Assembly: GCF_016734765.1 (NCBI RefSeq)
Contig: NZ_JAERQE010000010.1
Location: 62,001-126,000 of the forward strand
Direction: 5' to 3'
Length of the DNA: 64,000 nucleotides
Source of the DNA: Microvirga soli
GTDB taxonomy: Bacteria; Pseudomonadota; Alphaproteobacteria; Rhizobiales; Beijerinckiaceae
Shown here: positions 1 to 10,081 of the stretch, piece after piece
How the letters are laid out: each line of letters begins with the position of its first letter
Numbering within the stretch: position 1 is the stretch's first letter
Notes under the pieces: model-generated
Databases searched by the model: none
What the model was told of the DNA's origin: nothing
Seen by the model: only the letters and a program-made list of their open reading frames with translations
Program-made: the position numbers and the translations under genes

Positions 1-1247
1 CAGGCCGAGGGCTGGCCCGTGAGCGAGAAGGGAGAGTTGCCAGGCTCGGAGATCTTTCCAGTGAGCAGGTGCAGGTTGTAGACCATGTGATTGGCCCAGA
101 CCCCGCGGACGTGCTGGTTGAACCCCATGGTCCAGAGCGACATCACCTTGACCTTCGGATCGGCATAGAGCTTCGCGAGGGCCTCGAGCCGCTCCTTCGG
201 AACACCGGACAGTTCCGAGGCCTTCTCGACCGTGTACTGGCTCATCAGCTGCGCATAGTCCTCGAAGCTCGATGGGTTCGACACCTGGGCATCGTTGGCG
301 TGCTGCGCCCGCTGCTCAAGCACGTTGTCGGGCCGCAATCCATAGCCGATGTCGGTGTTCGCCAGCCGGAAGTTGCAGTGCTTCTCCACGAACTCCCGGT
401 TCACCGCGCCGTTCTGGATGATGTAGTTCGCGATGTAGTTCAGGATCGCCAAGTCCGAGTTCGGCTTGAAGATCATCGCCATGTCGGACAAGTCCGTCGT
501 GCGGTGCTCGTAGGTGGAGAGCGTCGCGATCCTCACATGCGGATGGCTGAGGCGTCGGTCCGTGATCCGGGTCCAGAGGATCGGGTGCATCTCGGCCATG
601 TTCGAGCCCCAGAGCACGAAGGCGTCGGCATGCTCGAAGTCGTCATAGCAGCCCATCGGCTCGTCCATGCCGAAGGTACGGATGAAGGTGACGGCAGCGG
701 ACGCCATGCAGTGGCGGGCATTCGGGTCGAGGTTGTTGGTGCGGAAGCCGGCGCGCATCAGCTTGGAGGCTGCGTACCCTTCCCAGATGGTCCACTGGCC
801 CGAGCCGAACATGCCTACGGCCTCGGGCCCCTTCTCCTTGAGAACCTTCTTCCACTGCGCGGCCATCTCGTCGAAGGCACGGTCCCAGGAGACGGGCTGG
901 AACTCGCCGTCCTTTGCGAACTGCCCGTTCCTCATGCGCATGAGCGGCTGGGTCAGCCGGTCGCTGCCGTACATGATCTTGGACAGGAAGTAGCCCTTCA
1001 CGCAGTTGAGGCCGCGATTGACCTCCGCCTGCATGTCGCCGTGGGTTGCGACGACCCGACCGTCCTTTACGCCGACCATCACCCCGCAGCCGGTGCCGCA
1101 GAAGCGGCAGGGAGCCTTGGACCATTGAAGCTTGATGTCCTCGCCTGTCGGGATGTTCTGGGCCTCGGCAGGAATAGAAACGCCGGCGGCGGCCGCCGCA
1201 GCGGCAGCGGCCTGTGTCTTGAGGATGGTGCGGCGCGTGAGGTCCAT
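1..1247 (-). CDS. napA: Periplasmic nitrate reductase catalytic subunit NapA (3' end cut by window edge)
   Basis: NapA reduces nitrate to nitrite in the periplasm with a bis-MGD molybdenum cofactor and one [4Fe-4S] cluster. The reading frame is open from the ATG at 1247 to base 1, so only about the first 415 residues are here. The N-terminus carries a twin-arginine signal (TRRTILK, then an alanine-rich run ending AEAQ near residue 30). Cluster cysteines are at 47, 50, 54 (CRFCGTGC) and 82 (GLNCVKG). The molybdenum-ligand cysteine sits in the motif NARHCMASA. The start lies four bases after the napD stop, so this is the last gene seen of napEFDA; napB/napC would lie beyond the left edge. Confidence 0.97.
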   Translation of the reverse strand, partial: MDLTRRTILKTQAAAAAAAAAGVSIPAEAQNIPTGEDIKLQWSKAPCRFCGTGCGVMVGVKDGRVVATHGDMQAEVNRGLNCVKGYFLSKIMYGSDRLTQPLMRMRNGQFAKDGEFQPVSWDRAFDEMAAQWKKVLKEKGPEAVGMFGSGQWTIWEGYAASKLMRAGFRTNNLDPNARHCMASAAVTFIRTFGMDEPMGCYDDFEHADAFVLWGSNMAEMHPILWTRITDRRLSHPHVRIATLSTYEHRTTDLSDMAMIFKPNSDLAILNYIANYIIQNGAVNREFVEKHCNFRLANTDIGYGLRPDNVLEQRAQHANDAQVSNPSSFEDYAQLMSQYTVEKASELSGVPKERLEALAKLYADPKVKVMSLWTMGFNQHVRGVWANHMVYNLHLLTGKISEPGNSPFSLTGQPSA

Positions 1248-1251
1248 GGGT

Positions 1252-1509
1252 CTACTCCCGCTCTTGAACAGATTCAAAATGATGGAAGACGAGGGTGGCC
1301 GCGAGGACACCTTGGAGGAGCTGGATGGTATTGATGCGCTCGACGACCTGGCTTTCCGTCTCCGTTTCCAAGGTGACGATCAACTTGCCGGTGTCCGCAC
1401 CACCGTGGACTTCGGCTCCCTCGATCGAGCCGATGCTCTCGATGATCGACTGGACCCGGTCGGGGTGACTGTGGACGACGAGGCTGGAGATGTGGCACTC
1501 GGCGGTCAT
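1252..1509 (-). CDS. napD: NapD, chaperone for NapA maturation
   Basis: NapD is a small cytoplasmic ferredoxin-fold protein that binds the twin-arginine signal of NapA and holds it until the cofactor is inserted. The 85-residue product begins [19 protein letters not shown] and has the family's opening HISSLVVH and a later GKLIVTLE strand. An in-frame extension upstream exists, but the ATG at 1509 overlaps the napF stop as ATGA, which fixes the start by translational coupling and matches normal NapD length. napA follows after four bases. Confidence 0.93.
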   Translation of the reverse strand: MTAECHISSLVVHSHPDRVQSIIESIGSIEGAEVHGGADTGKLIVTLETETESQVVERINTIQLLQGVLAATLVFHHFESVQERE

Positions 1510-1799
1510 GCTGCCTCCCCGGGTTGTTCCAGGCGAATGGCGTCCGCTGGACACGCATGGGCGCAGGCACCACAGCCGGTGCAGACATCGGTCATGATCC
1601 TGGGGCGGGCGCCGCCGACAGCAAGCTCGAACCTCACGGCCCCCGTGGGACAGGCATCCCGGCAACCCATGCAGGCCACGCCCCGGAAAGCGAAACAGGA
1701 CTGACTTATCTCGGCCACCGGAGCCGCGATGGGGTGATGCGCTTCGGCAAGCCTGCCGAGCAGGAAGTTGCGCCTGTTGAGGTCCGGGGTCTCGGCCAT
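1506..1799 (-). CDS. napF: NapF, short ferredoxin-type protein of the nap operon
   Basis: NapF is a cytoplasmic iron-sulfur protein linked to NapA maturation. The 97-residue product has one complete CxxCxxCxxxCP motif (CTGCGACAHACP) near residues 72-83 and a second cysteine set (SC...CMGCRDACP) near residues 34-51, so two [4Fe-4S] clusters are likely. Known NapF proteins are usually longer, around 160 residues with three or four clusters, so this is a short version. The N-terminal NRRNFLLGRL stretch is typical of NapF. The stop overlaps the napD start; napE ends 13 bases upstream. Confidence 0.9.
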   Translation of the reverse strand: MAETPDLNRRNFLLGRLAEAHHPIAAPVAEISQSCFAFRGVACMGCRDACPTGAVRFELAVGGARPRIMTDVCTGCGACAHACPADAIRLEQPGEAA

Positions 1800-1812
1800 C
1801 GCCAGTTTCCCG

Positions 1813-1977
1813 TCAGACCGGACCGGGCGGTCCGGTGAACATGTAGTACATCCAGACGAGGAACCCCCACCCGGAGACGATGCCGACGGCGATGAAGGGC
1901 CATATCAGGACGGCAAGGACGAGGAACGTGATCGTCTCGCGCTTCTTGGTGCCCGCTTCCAGTGGTTCTGATTTCAT
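1813..1977 (-). CDS. napE: NapE, small inner-membrane protein
   Basis: A 54-residue protein beginning MKSEPLEAGTKKRET, followed by one hydrophobic helix (about residues 16-48) rich in W, F and V and ending in a GPPGPV tail. Size, the charged TKKRET start and position at the head of a nap operon match NapE. Its biochemical role is not established. It is the first gene of napEFDA, so the operon promoter should lie just upstream, at 1978-2100. Confidence 0.88.
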   Translation of the reverse strand: MKSEPLEAGTKKRETITFLVLAVLIWPFIAVGIVSGWGFLVWMYYMFTGPPGPV

Positions 1978-2000
1978 TGTCGGCGGCTTTTGGATTGACG

Positions 2001-2270
2001 CTAGCGGTCGGAAACCTGGAATTCCTCTAAACTGTCAAGCTGCCTGGAAAGTTCCGGCGCCGCAATGGAAAAGTCCTTTGACGCGGATCTTGGTCCTCCT
2101 TGCGCGACATCGGGGAACAGCCCTGCCGCGCATCGCATGGTCTGGTACGAGGCGAGGGAACCCGCGTTCCGGTCGCCGACCGGGAGTTCCGATGTACACC
2201 CTGTCCGGATCGACGCCCATCTGCCGCCCAGGCTTCGGGCGTAGGGCGCCAAGGCGTCGATACGGTTCAT
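2001..2270 (-). CDS. Possible small ORF downstream of the ferritin-like gene (doubtful)
   Basis: An 89-codon frame starts with an ATG one base after the stop of the ferritin-like gene, a spacing that would suit translational coupling. The product has no signal peptide, membrane segment or motif I recognise. The stretch also has to hold the napE promoter, and the frame runs across it. It may simply be an open stretch in GC-rich DNA. If it is not coding, 1978-2271 is intergenic with nothing else visible except the weak box at 2078. Confidence 0.2.
   Translation of the reverse strand: MNRIDALAPYARSLGGRWASIRTGCTSELPVGDRNAGSLASYQTMRCAAGLFPDVAQGGPRSASKDFSIAAPELSRQLDSLEEFQVSDR
2078..2091. promoter_or_regulatory. 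Weak FNR/NnrR-like box ahead of napE
   Basis: TTGAC-GCGG-ATCTT. The left half matches the nosR box at 3228 exactly; the right half has CTT where CAA is expected. A start site 41 bases downstream on the minus strand would fall near 2043, 66 bases before the napE ATG. Low confidence because one half-site is broken. Confidence 0.25.
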
Positions 2271-2271
2271 G

Positions 2272-3159
2272 TCATCCTGCGCCGCGTTGCAGTTCCGGAA
2301 GGTCGTTCCTCAGCCAAGCGAGGCGGGCGATGGCGCTTCCGGCCATGATCTGCACCCGGTGCAGCGCCTCCTCGTCTTGCAGGGTGTCACCCGCCTCGAG
2401 GTACCGCTCGGTGAGAAGCTCGGCCAGGGCCACCGGATCATCCGGGATCGCCTCCAGGGACAGGGCTCCGCCCAAGGCGACGGGATACCCGTCCAGCTCG
2501 TCGGCAAGCCGCCGCGCCTCCCCAGCCAGTTGCTCGAGGTGGGAGCGCTCCGGCGGCGGCGCCCCTGCGGCGACGGCCTCGAGGAGGTCGGCAAGACGCC
2601 GCTCGAGGGCAGGCTGGCCCACCTCACGCCCCCGGTTCTCTGGGTTGCCGTCCGCGTGCCTGCGTCCAGCATGGAAAGCCTGCCTGCGCTCCCGTCGCAG
2701 GGTCGCCACGTGTCCCAGCTCCTCGTGCGCCATGGTTTCCGCCGCCTGGCGGACCTCGGCGGTTTTCGCATGGGCGGCGACATAGCTCCAGAAGGCAAAG
2801 GCCCGCTCCTCGTTGCGCACCGCCATCGAGAGCGCCCGGTAGGCGCTCAGGAGCCGCGGGTGCGCCGTCGCCACGCCTTCGTCGTCGAACGTCTCGGGAG
2901 CCACCCAACGGATGCGGGCGGGATCGGGCGCCTGGCCCTTGGTCTTCTGCGACCAGTGCACGACGCTGTCGAGGTGGCCCTGCTCGTCGGCCGACAGGCG
3001 CTCGAACACCTCCGCCAGCGCGGGATCACCCTCCCGCCGCATGCGCGCGGCGATCTCGGCATAGCGGGTTGCCGCCTCCTGCTCCATGGCGGCGGCGATG
3101 GCGAACAACTCCTCCAGGGACTTCACGGAGTCGGCCGGCTCGGATTTCAGAAACGACAT
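2272..3159 (-). CDS. Ferritin-like / rubrerythrin-type diiron protein
   Basis: A 295-residue cytoplasmic protein with four-helix ferritin-like features: EQEAATRYAEIA (about 26-37), DEQGHLDSV (about 58-66), NEERAFAFW (about 116-124) and HEELGHVATLRRER (about 144-157), the E...ExxH pairs expected of a diiron centre. The C-terminal 130 residues are helical and not recognised. It lies divergent to nosR and shares its 5' gap with the FNR-type box at 3228. A protective role against peroxide or NO, or iron handling, is possible but not shown. No rubredoxin domain is present. Confidence 0.7.
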   Translation of the reverse strand: MSFLKSEPADSVKSLEELFAIAAAMEQEAATRYAEIAARMRREGDPALAEVFERLSADEQGHLDSVVHWSQKTKGQAPDPARIRWVAPETFDDEGVATAHPRLLSAYRALSMAVRNEERAFAFWSYVAAHAKTAEVRQAAETMAHEELGHVATLRRERRQAFHAGRRHADGNPENRGREVGQPALERRLADLLEAVAAGAPPPERSHLEQLAGEARRLADELDGYPVALGGALSLEAIPDDPVALAELLTERYLEAGDTLQDEEALHRVQIMAGSAIARLAWLRNDLPELQRGAG

Positions 3160-3227
3160 TGGTTACTCTCCGCACGACGCAGGAAGTCGGCGTCAAGGGT
3201 TGACAGGGCATCTTCCCTGCGTCCAGT

Positions 3228-3241
3228 TTGACGCAGATCAA
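3228..3241. promoter_or_regulatory. FNR/NnrR box for nosR
   Basis: TTGAC-GCAG-ATCAA, a near-perfect FNR-family palindrome between the ferritin-like gene (minus) and nosR (plus). Centred at 3234.5, it predicts a plus-strand start site near 3276. A TTG codon inside the box is in the nosR frame but would lie upstream of that start site, so it is unlikely to be the nosR start. Confidence 0.75.
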
Positions 3242-3401
3242 TGCGCCCCCGAACACCCGATACCATGATCGTTCTGGGCCTCGCGAGATCGATTTCAACA
3301 GCCCCGGAAAGATCGCGACCTTCCATCGGAACCAATCCGATCTGAAAGCCGTTAGCGTTTTTCTGTTCAGAAGCACAAACGCAACTCTGGACGGTCCCCT
3401 G

Positions 3402-5798
3402 TTGGCAAGAACCTCTTCGCCCGGTCCCACCCGACATCTTGCGAATACTCGTTTTACGCTTCCCTGGATTGCGGCCCTGCTCGGGGTCATGATGCTTCTC
3501 CTCTGGGTTTCTCCCGGCAAGGCGGCAGGGCGCGTGCAGGAATTCCTCCCCAAGGCGCAGCCTGCGGAATTCTTCCCTGGAGCCGACCGCTTCGGCACGC
3601 CGCAGGGCGATCCGCCGCTCGTCCCTGTCCAACAGGGTGACCGCCTGCTCGGCTACGTCTACCTGAATTCCGACGTCACGGGCGCCACAGGCTATTCCGG
3701 CAAGCCGATCAACCTCCTCGTCGGCATCGATCCGAACGGTGTCATCACCGGAATCAAGCTGGTCGACCACAAGGAACCTATCGTCCTAATCGGCATCCCG
3801 GAGCGGCGCATCGTCGATGCCATGAACGCGCTCATCGGGCGCGACATGAGGCCGGTCTCAACCGGCGCCGAGCGCCCGCCCCAGGTCGACATCGTCAGCG
3901 GCGCGACCGTGACGGTGCTCGTGATGGGCGACAGCGTCGTGCGCTCCGCCGTGCGCCTCATCCGCAGCGGCCGCCTCGGCGGCGCCCAGGGCGCTCCTGC
4001 GGCTGCCATGGCTCCCCCGGCGGTGAGGACGGTCGACCTGACGAAGAGTGAGATCCGCGACTGGCAGACCCTCCTCGGAGACGGTTCGGTCCGACGCCTG
4101 TCGCTGACCGTCGGCGAGGTCAACCAGGCCTACGTCCAGGCAGGCAACCAGGAGGCAGCCAGCAACACGGAAACAAACGACCCGAACGACACGTTCATCG
4201 ACATGTACGTCGCACCCGTGAGCGTGCCCACAATCGGGCGCAGCCTGCTTGGCGATCAGGCGTACGAGCAACTCAAGGCACGGCTCAAGCCGAACCAGCA
4301 GGCCATCGTGGTCGCGGGCGATGGCGTATACTCTTTCAAGGGTTCCGGCTACGTCCGCGGCGGCATCTTCGACCGGATCGAACTGCTCCAGGACGGCCAG
4401 GGCATCCGCTTCCGTGATCGCAACCACACACGCCTCGGCGATCTCGCCGCAGCGGGAGCGCCATCCCTGCGCGAAATTGCTCTGTTCGTGGTGCCTGAGG
4501 ACTTCAGTCTCGACCTGACGGAGCCCTGGCAGATCCAGTTGCTCGTTCAACGCAATATCGGCGCCCGGGATAGGGCCTTCTTGACCTACAATCTCGAATA
4601 CACGCTGCCGGACCAGTATTTCCGCATCGAGCAGCCTCCTGCTCCTGCCGCGGCACCAGCCCAACCGCAGCAGCAGGCGCAGGCGCAAGGGCAGACTCCT
4701 GCCCAGGCACCGCCCCCCGCCGAGCCGTCGCTGAACGATGCCGACGCGCTCGCAGCCGGGGAGATCGAGGAGCCGCTCTGGCTCAAGATTTGGAAGACCA
4801 ACACCGTTTCCATCGGCATCACCGCCTTCGCGCTTCTGGTCCTCACCGCGATCTTCTTCTTCCAGGATGCACTGGTGAAGCGCCCGAAGGTCTATGTCTG
4901 GGTGCGGCGCGCCTACCTGACGTTCACGCTGATCTGGCTCGGCTGGTACGCCAACGCCCAGCTCTCGGTGGTCAACGTCCTGACCTTCACCAACTCCCTC
5001 ATCACGGACTTCAACTGGGAGTTCTTCCTCGCCGCTCCGCTGATCTTCATCCTGTGGGCCGCGGTCGCGGCCGGGCTTCTGTTCTGGGGTCGCGGCCCCT
5101 TCTGCGGCTGGCTCTGCCCGTTCGGGGCGCTTCAGGAGCTGACCAACAACATCGCGCAATGGCTGAAGGTGCCGCAGGTCATCGTGCCGTGGGGCCTGCA
5201 CGAGCGCCTGTGGCCGATCAAGTACATCATCTTCCTCGGCCTGTTCGGACTGTCGTTCTATTCCGTCGCCCTGGCCGAGGTCTTCGCCGAGGTCGAGCCA
5301 TTCAAGACGGCCATCATCCTGAAGTTCGTTCGCGACTGGCCCTTCGTCATCTATGCCCTGACCCTGCTGGCGGCCGGCCTGTTCATCGAACGCTTCTTCT
5401 GCCGCTACCTGTGCCCCCTCGGCGCGGCGCTCGCCATCCCGGGGAGGATCCGTACCTTCGAGTGGCTCAAGCGCTGGCCCGAATGCGGCTCGCCCTGCCA
5501 GCGCTGCGCCAAGGAATGCCCGGTGCAGTCGATCCACCCCGAGGGACAGATCAACGTCAACGAGTGCATCTACTGCATGCATTGCCAGGAGCTGTACCAC
5601 GACGACCACCGCTGCCCGCACATGATCCAGGTCCGGCTCAAGCGCGAGAAGCGCGAGGCCCTTTCGTCGCCGTCCATGCGCCAGAACAAAGACGGCGGCA
5701 CGGGACCTGCTAAACCCATCATCACCCACAAGGGCAAGGCCATCGGAACGCCCACGGACGAACCGACCGCCGCAGATTTTCCGACCACCGCTTCATGA
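3402..5798 (+). CDS. nosR: NosR, flavo-iron-sulfur membrane regulator / electron donor for N2O reduction
   Basis: NosR is needed for nosZ expression and for N2O reduction in vivo, passing electrons to NosZ. After a signal helix ([15 protein letters not shown]) comes a periplasmic FMN-binding domain with the flavin threonine in SGATVTVL, a long periplasmic segment with a Pro/Gln/Ala linker, then several membrane helices. These carry two CxxxCP motifs (FCGWLCPFG and FCRYLCPLG) and a C-terminal ferredoxin-like site ([16 protein letters not shown]). The start is uncertain. TTG at 3402 gives a plausible signal peptide downstream of the predicted start site; ATG at 3489 would give a very short one. 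The stop overlaps an ATG of nosZ. Confidence 0.94.
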   Translation: MARTSSPGPTRHLANTRFTLPWIAALLGVMMLLLWVSPGKAAGRVQEFLPKAQPAEFFPGADRFGTPQGDPPLVPVQQGDRLLGYVYLNSDVTGATGYSGKPINLLVGIDPNGVITGIKLVDHKEPIVLIGIPERRIVDAMNALIGRDMRPVSTGAERPPQVDIVSGATVTVLVMGDSVVRSAVRLIRSGRLGGAQGAPAAAMAPPAVRTVDLTKSEIRDWQTLLGDGSVRRLSLTVGEVNQAYVQAGNQEAASNTETNDPNDTFIDMYVAPVSVPTIGRSLLGDQAYEQLKARLKPNQQAIVVAGDGVYSFKGSGYVRGGIFDRIELLQDGQGIRFRDRNHTRLGDLAAAGAPSLREIALFVVPEDFSLDLTEPWQIQLLVQRNIGARDRAFLTYNLEYTLPDQYFRIEQPPAPAAAPAQPQQQAQAQGQTPAQAPPPAEPSLNDADALAAGEIEEPLWLKIWKTNTVSIGITAFALLVLTAIFFFQDALVKRPKVYVWVRRAYLTFTLIWLGWYANAQLSVVNVLTFTNSLITDFNWEFFLAAPLIFILWAAVAAGLLFWGRGPFCGWLCPFGALQELTNNIAQWLKVPQVIVPWGLHERLWPIKYIIFLGLFGLSFYSVALAEVFAEVEPFKTAIILKFVRDWPFVIYALTLLAAGLFIERFFCRYLCPLGAALAIPGRIRTFEWLKRWPECGSPCQRCAKECPVQSIHPEGQINVNECIYCMHCQELYHDDHRCPHMIQVRLKREKREALSSPSMRQNKDGGTGPAKPIITHKGKAIGTPTDEPTAADFPTTAS

Positions 5799-5815
5799 GC
5801 AAGAAGGAGACTCAC

Positions 5816-7765
5816 GTGTCACAGGAAGAAAACAAGAACGGTCTCAGCAGACGTCAGTTGCTCGGAACGACTGCCGCGGTGGCGGCTGCCGGAGCGACAG
5901 GGATAGCAGGGGGAGTCTCCCTGAAGGATGCGGGCGTGATCACGCCCGCCGAGGCCCAGACGGCACCCGGCGCGCCGGCCGCGCGCCCCGCGGTCGCCAA
6001 CAAGTACGAGGTCAAGCCGGGTGAGCTCGACGAGTACTACGTGTTCTTCTCCGGCGGCCAGTCCGGCGAGATCCGCATCGTCGGCCTGCCGTCCATGCGC
6101 GAGCTGATGCGCATTCCAGTGTTCAACCGGGACAGCGCCACCGGCTGGGGCCAGACCGACCAGAGCCGCAAGATCCTCACCGAGGGCCTGACGCCGCAGA
6201 GCGTCGAGTACCTCAAGGACAAGGGCGGGGTCTACACCGCCGGCGACACCCATCACCCGCACCTGTCCTTCACGGACGGCACCTATGACGGGCGCTACCT
6301 GTTCGTGAACGACAAGCTGAACACCCGCGTCGCGCGCATCCGCCTCGATGTGATGAAGTGCGACAAGATCATCCAGTTGCCCAACCAGCACACGGTGCAC
6401 GGCCTGCGCGTGCAGAAGTACCCGCGCACCGGCTATGTGTTCTGCAACGGCGAGGACCGAGTGCCGATCCCCAACGACGGCAAGATCCTGGACGATCCGA
6501 AGCAGTACTCGTCAATCTACACGGCGGTCGACGGCGACACCATGAAGGTCGCCTGGCAGATCAAGGTCGACGGCAACCTCGACAACACCGATGCCGACTA
6601 CCAGGGCAAGTATTCCTTCGCCACCTGCTACAACTCGGAGGAAGGCGTCACGCTGGCCGAGATGATGGCCAAGGAGCAGGACTGGGTCGTCATCTTTAAC
6701 CTCAAGCGGATCGAGGAGGCGGTGAAGGCCGGCAAGGCCGAGATGATCGGCGGCGTGCCCGTCCTCGACGGCCGCAAGGGCTCGCCCTACACGCGCTACG
6801 TTCCGGTGGCGAACAGTCCGCACGGCATCAACACGGCGCCGGACGGCATCCACTTCGTGGTCAATGGCAAGCTGTCGCCGACCGTCTCGGTGTTCGACGT
6901 GCGCAAGTTCGACGACCTGTTCGACGACAAGATCCAGCCGCGCGACGTGATCGTGGCGGAGCCGGAGGTGGGTCTGGGGCCCCTGCACACGGCTTATGAC
7001 AACAAGGGCAACGCCTACACGACGCTGTTCCTCGACAGCCAAGTCTGCAAGTGGAACATCGACATGGCGATACGGGCGTTCAAGGGCGAGAAGGTCAACC
7101 CGGTGATCCAGAAGCTCGACGTGCACTACCAGCCGGGCCACAACCACACCTCCATGGGCCAGACCAAGGAGGCGGACGGCAAATGGCTGATCTCGCTGAA
7201 CAAGTTCTCGAAGGACCGCTACCTCAATGTCGGCCCGCTCAAGCCCGAGAACGACCAGCTCATCGACATCTCGGGCGACCGCATGGTGCTCGTGCACGAC
7301 AGCCCGAGCTACGCCGAGCCGCATGACGCCACCATCGTGCACCGCTCCAAGATCAACCCGATCCATGCCTGGAAGCGCGACGACCCGTTCTTCGCCGACG
7401 CGGTGCAGCAGGCCAAGGCCGACGGCATCACCCTGGAGACGGACTCGGAGGTGATCCGCGACGGCAACAAGGTGCGGGTCTACATGACTTCGTCCGCGCC
7501 GGCCTTCGGCCTGGAGAGCTTCCAGGTCAAGCAGGGTGACGAGGTGACGGTCTTCGTGACCAACGTCGACGAGGTCGAGGACCTGACCCACGGCTTCGCG
7601 ATCATCAACTACGGCATCAACATGGAAGTGGCGCCCCAGGCGACGGCATCCGTCACGTTCAAGGCCGACAGGCCCGGCGTGTACTGGTACTTCTGCACCT
7701 GGTTCTGCCATGCGATGCACATGGAGATGAAGGGCCGCATGTTCGTCGAGCCGCAGGCAACCTGA
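5816..7765 (+). CDS. nosZ: Nitrous-oxide reductase NosZ (clade I, TAT-exported)
   Basis: NosZ reduces N2O to N2 in the periplasm. The N-terminus has a twin-arginine motif (SRRQLLG) and a signal ending AEAQ. A seven-bladed propeller carries CuZ histidines, for example in DTHHPHLSF. The C-terminal cupredoxin domain has the CuA motif [13 protein letters not shown] start at GTG 5816 because AAGGAG lies six bases ahead of it; an in-frame ATG at 5795 overlaps the nosR stop (ATGA) and would add seven residues. nosD follows after four bases. The TAT signal marks the typical denitrifier clade I enzyme rather than the Sec-exported clade II. Confidence 0.97.
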   Translation: MSQEENKNGLSRRQLLGTTAAVAAAGATGIAGGVSLKDAGVITPAEAQTAPGAPAARPAVANKYEVKPGELDEYYVFFSGGQSGEIRIVGLPSMRELMRIPVFNRDSATGWGQTDQSRKILTEGLTPQSVEYLKDKGGVYTAGDTHHPHLSFTDGTYDGRYLFVNDKLNTRVARIRLDVMKCDKIIQLPNQHTVHGLRVQKYPRTGYVFCNGEDRVPIPNDGKILDDPKQYSSIYTAVDGDTMKVAWQIKVDGNLDNTDADYQGKYSFATCYNSEEGVTLAEMMAKEQDWVVIFNLKRIEEAVKAGKAEMIGGVPVLDGRKGSPYTRYVPVANSPHGINTAPDGIHFVVNGKLSPTVSVFDVRKFDDLFDDKIQPRDVIVAEPEVGLGPLHTAYDNKGNAYTTLFLDSQVCKWNIDMAIRAFKGEKVNPVIQKLDVHYQPGHNHTSMGQTKEADGKWLISLNKFSKDRYLNVGPLKPENDQLIDISGDRMVLVHDSPSYAEPHDATIVHRSKINPIHAWKRDDPFFADAVQQAKADGITLETDSEVIRDGNKVRVYMTSSAPAFGLESFQVKQGDEVTVFVTNVDEVEDLTHGFAIINYGINMEVAPQATASVTFKADRPGVYWYFCTWFCHAMHMEMKGRMFVEPQAT

Positions 7766-7769
7766 CGAG

Positions 7770-9164
7770 ATGATGCATCTTCGTAGCATGATACGGATGG
7801 GACTGGCGGCGATCTTCGCTGCCGGTCTCTCACTGCCCGCCCGGGCGGAACGGATCGCAGTCGGACCTTCCGACAATCCGCAGGAAATCGTCGAGATGGC
7901 GGCGGACGGCGACGTCATCGTCCTGGGACGCGGCCAGCACCGCGGACCGCTCCGCGTCACCCGTCGGCTGACGGTCGAGGGAGAGCCGGGCGCTGTCCTG
8001 GTCGGACCTGGCCGGGGAAGCGTCGTCACCGTCAGCGCATCTGGAGCAGTCGTGCGCGGCCTGACCATCCGCGGCTCAGGCACGGACCTGGAGAAGATGG
8101 ACGCCGGTGTCTTCGTCGAGAAGACGGCCACGGGAGCCGTCGTCGAAGGCAACCGGATCGAGGGCAACCTCTACGGCATCTACCTGCACGGGGCGGAGAA
8201 CTCCGTCGCACGCGGCAACACCATCGTCGGGATCGAGGAGGGACGCCTGAACGAAGCCGGCAACGGCATCTCGGTCTGGAACGCCACCGGTGCCAAGGTC
8301 CTCGACAACGATGTGCGCTTCGGACGTGACGGCATCTACGTGATCACCAGCAAGCGCAACGTGTTCTCGGGCAACCGCTTCCGCGACCTGCGGTTTGCGA
8401 TCCACTACATGTACACCAACGACAGCGAGATTTCGGACAACATCTCAATCAACAACGCCGTCGGCTTTGCGATGATGTTCTCGAGCCGCCTGAAGATCAC
8501 CGGCAACGTCTCGGACGGTGACCGCGATCACGGCTTCTTGTTCAACTACGCAAACGGCTCTCAGATCACGGGCAACACCGTGATGGGACGTCTTCAGCCC
8601 GCCGAGCGGTGGACGACCGCGGGTACCCGCGGCAAGGACGACAAGGAGCACGGCCTCCCCGCATCCGACGTCAGCGAGAAGGCGCTGGGTTCCGATGCCC
8701 GTCCCGGCCCCACCAAGTGCGTGTTCATCTACAACGCCAACCAGAACAGGTTCCGCGACAACTGGTTCGAGGGCTGCGAGATCGGCATCCACTTCACCGC
8801 CGGCTCCGAGCGCAACGAGATGGTCGGCAACGCCTTCATCAGGAACCGCAATCAGGTGAAGTACGTCAGCACGCGCTATCTCGACTGGTCCAGGGACGGG
8901 CGCGGCAACTACTGGTCGGACAACCCGGCCTTCGACCTCAACGGCGACGGGCTGGGTGACAGCGCCTATCGCCCGAACGACCTCGTCGACAAGGTGCTCT
9001 GGACCGCGCCGCAGGCCAAGGTGCTGATGAACAGCCCGGCCGTGCAGGTGATCCGCTGGGCGCAGGCGCAGTTCCCGGCATTGCTGCCGGGCGGAGTCGT
9101 CGACAGCAAGCCACTCATGGCGCCGCCCGCGCGCCCGAAGCTTGCCGAAGGAGCACGACCATGA
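7770..9164 (+). CDS. nosD: NosD, periplasmic copper-site maturation protein
   Basis: A 464-residue exported protein with an N-terminal signal peptide (to about residue 24, PARA) and a right-handed parallel beta-helix built from repeats of the NxI/NxF type (GNRIEGN, SGNRF, ITGNV), the NosD/carbohydrate-binding fold. With NosF and NosY it delivers sulfur and copper for the CuZ centre of NosZ. The stop overlaps the nosF start by four bases (ATGA), so nosDFY are translationally coupled. Confidence 0.95.
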   Translation: MMHLRSMIRMGLAAIFAAGLSLPARAERIAVGPSDNPQEIVEMAADGDVIVLGRGQHRGPLRVTRRLTVEGEPGAVLVGPGRGSVVTVSASGAVVRGLTIRGSGTDLEKMDAGVFVEKTATGAVVEGNRIEGNLYGIYLHGAENSVARGNTIVGIEEGRLNEAGNGISVWNATGAKVLDNDVRFGRDGIYVITSKRNVFSGNRFRDLRFAIHYMYTNDSEISDNISINNAVGFAMMFSSRLKITGNVSDGDRDHGFLFNYANGSQITGNTVMGRLQPAERWTTAGTRGKDDKEHGLPASDVSEKALGSDARPGPTKCVFIYNANQNRFRDNWFEGCEIGIHFTAGSERNEMVGNAFIRNRNQVKYVSTRYLDWSRDGRGNYWSDNPAFDLNGDGLGDSAYRPNDLVDKVLWTAPQAKVLMNSPAVQVIRWAQAQFPALLPGGVVDSKPLMAPPARPKLAEGARP

Positions 9165-10081
9165 CCGGAACGGTCGAGATCAGGAACGTCGTGAAGCGCT
9201 TCGGCAAGGTCGAGGCAGTGCGCGATGTCTCGTTCAGCCTGCCTGAAGGCGAGACGGTGGCGCTCGTCGGCCACAACGGCGCCGGCAAGACGACCCTGAT
9301 GAAGCTGATGCTCGGACTGATCAGGCCCACCAGCGGCAGCATCACCGTGCTGGGCGACGATCCGGCCGCGGGACAGTTCGAGGCGCGGCGCAGGCTGGGC
9401 TACCTGCCCGAGAATGTCTCCTTCAACGCGGCCCTCACCGGGCAGGAGACGCTGGCGTTCTATGCCCGCCTCAAGCGCGAGCCGGCGAAGTCCGTCGCGC
9501 CGCTCCTCGAGCGGGTCGGCCTCACCCATGCCGCCGGCCGGCGTGTCGGCACCTATTCCAAGGGTATGCGCCAGCGCCTCGGCCTTGCCCAGGCGCTTCT
9601 CGGTGAACCGCGAGTGCTGCTGCTCGACGAGCCGACGACTGGGCTTGATCCAGCGTTGCGCCACAGCTTCTACGAGATTGTCGAGGAGTTGCGCGGGCGC
9701 GGCGCGACGGTCCTGCTGTCGTCGCACGCGCTGACGGAGCTGGAGGAGCGAGCCGGGCGCGTCATCATCATGAACCGCGGGATCAAGGTCGCGGATGGTA
9801 CCCTCGACGAGTTGCGCCGCATCGCCCGTCTGCCGACCCGGATCCGCCTCAAGGTCACCGACACCGGACTGGCCAACGTGCCGAACTGGCTCGGTCCCGT
9901 GGAGGGATGGCGCCGCATCAACGGCCACATGGTCGAGATCGACGCCTCGCCTGAGCGCAAGATCGAATTGCTGCGGCGCGCGACCGACGAGGGCGCTCCC
10001 GTCGAGGACCTGGACGTCTTTCCTCCGACCCTCGACGAACTCTATGCCCATTTCCTTCTGTCGCAGGAGACAGCGCGATGA
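9161..10081 (+). CDS. nosF: NosF, ABC transporter ATPase for NosZ maturation
   Basis: A 306-residue cytoplasmic ATPase with Walker A GHNGAGKT (about residues 38-45), the ABC signature YSKGMRQRL (about 129-137), Walker B VLLLDEPTTGLD (about 148-159) and the switch histidine in LLSSHAL. It forms a complex with membrane protein NosY and periplasmic NosD that moves sulfur species across the membrane for CuZ assembly. It overlaps both neighbours by four bases. Confidence 0.96.
   Translation: MTGTVEIRNVVKRFGKVEAVRDVSFSLPEGETVALVGHNGAGKTTLMKLMLGLIRPTSGSITVLGDDPAAGQFEARRRLGYLPENVSFNAALTGQETLAFYARLKREPAKSVAPLLERVGLTHAAGRRVGTYSKGMRQRLGLAQALLGEPRVLLLDEPTTGLDPALRHSFYEIVEELRGRGATVLLSSHALTELEERAGRVIIMNRGIKVADGTLDELRRIARLPTRIRLKVTDTGLANVPNWLGPVEGWRRINGHMVEIDASPERKIELLRRATDEGAPVEDLDVFPPTLDELYAHFLLSQETAR

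Noticed and set aside
69..1334. Long plus-strand frame opposite napA
   Set aside because: It is the GC-driven antisense shadow of napA; no domain, ribosome site or signal, while napA shows all catalytic motifs.
3858..5729. 623-codon minus-strand frame opposite nosR
   Set aside because: Composition is Arg, Asp, Gly and Leu biased with no domain; it covers the well-supported nosR frame.
6512..8167. 551-codon minus-strand frame opposite nosZ/nosD
   Set aside because: Antisense to two genes with clear copper-site and beta-helix motifs; no features of its own.
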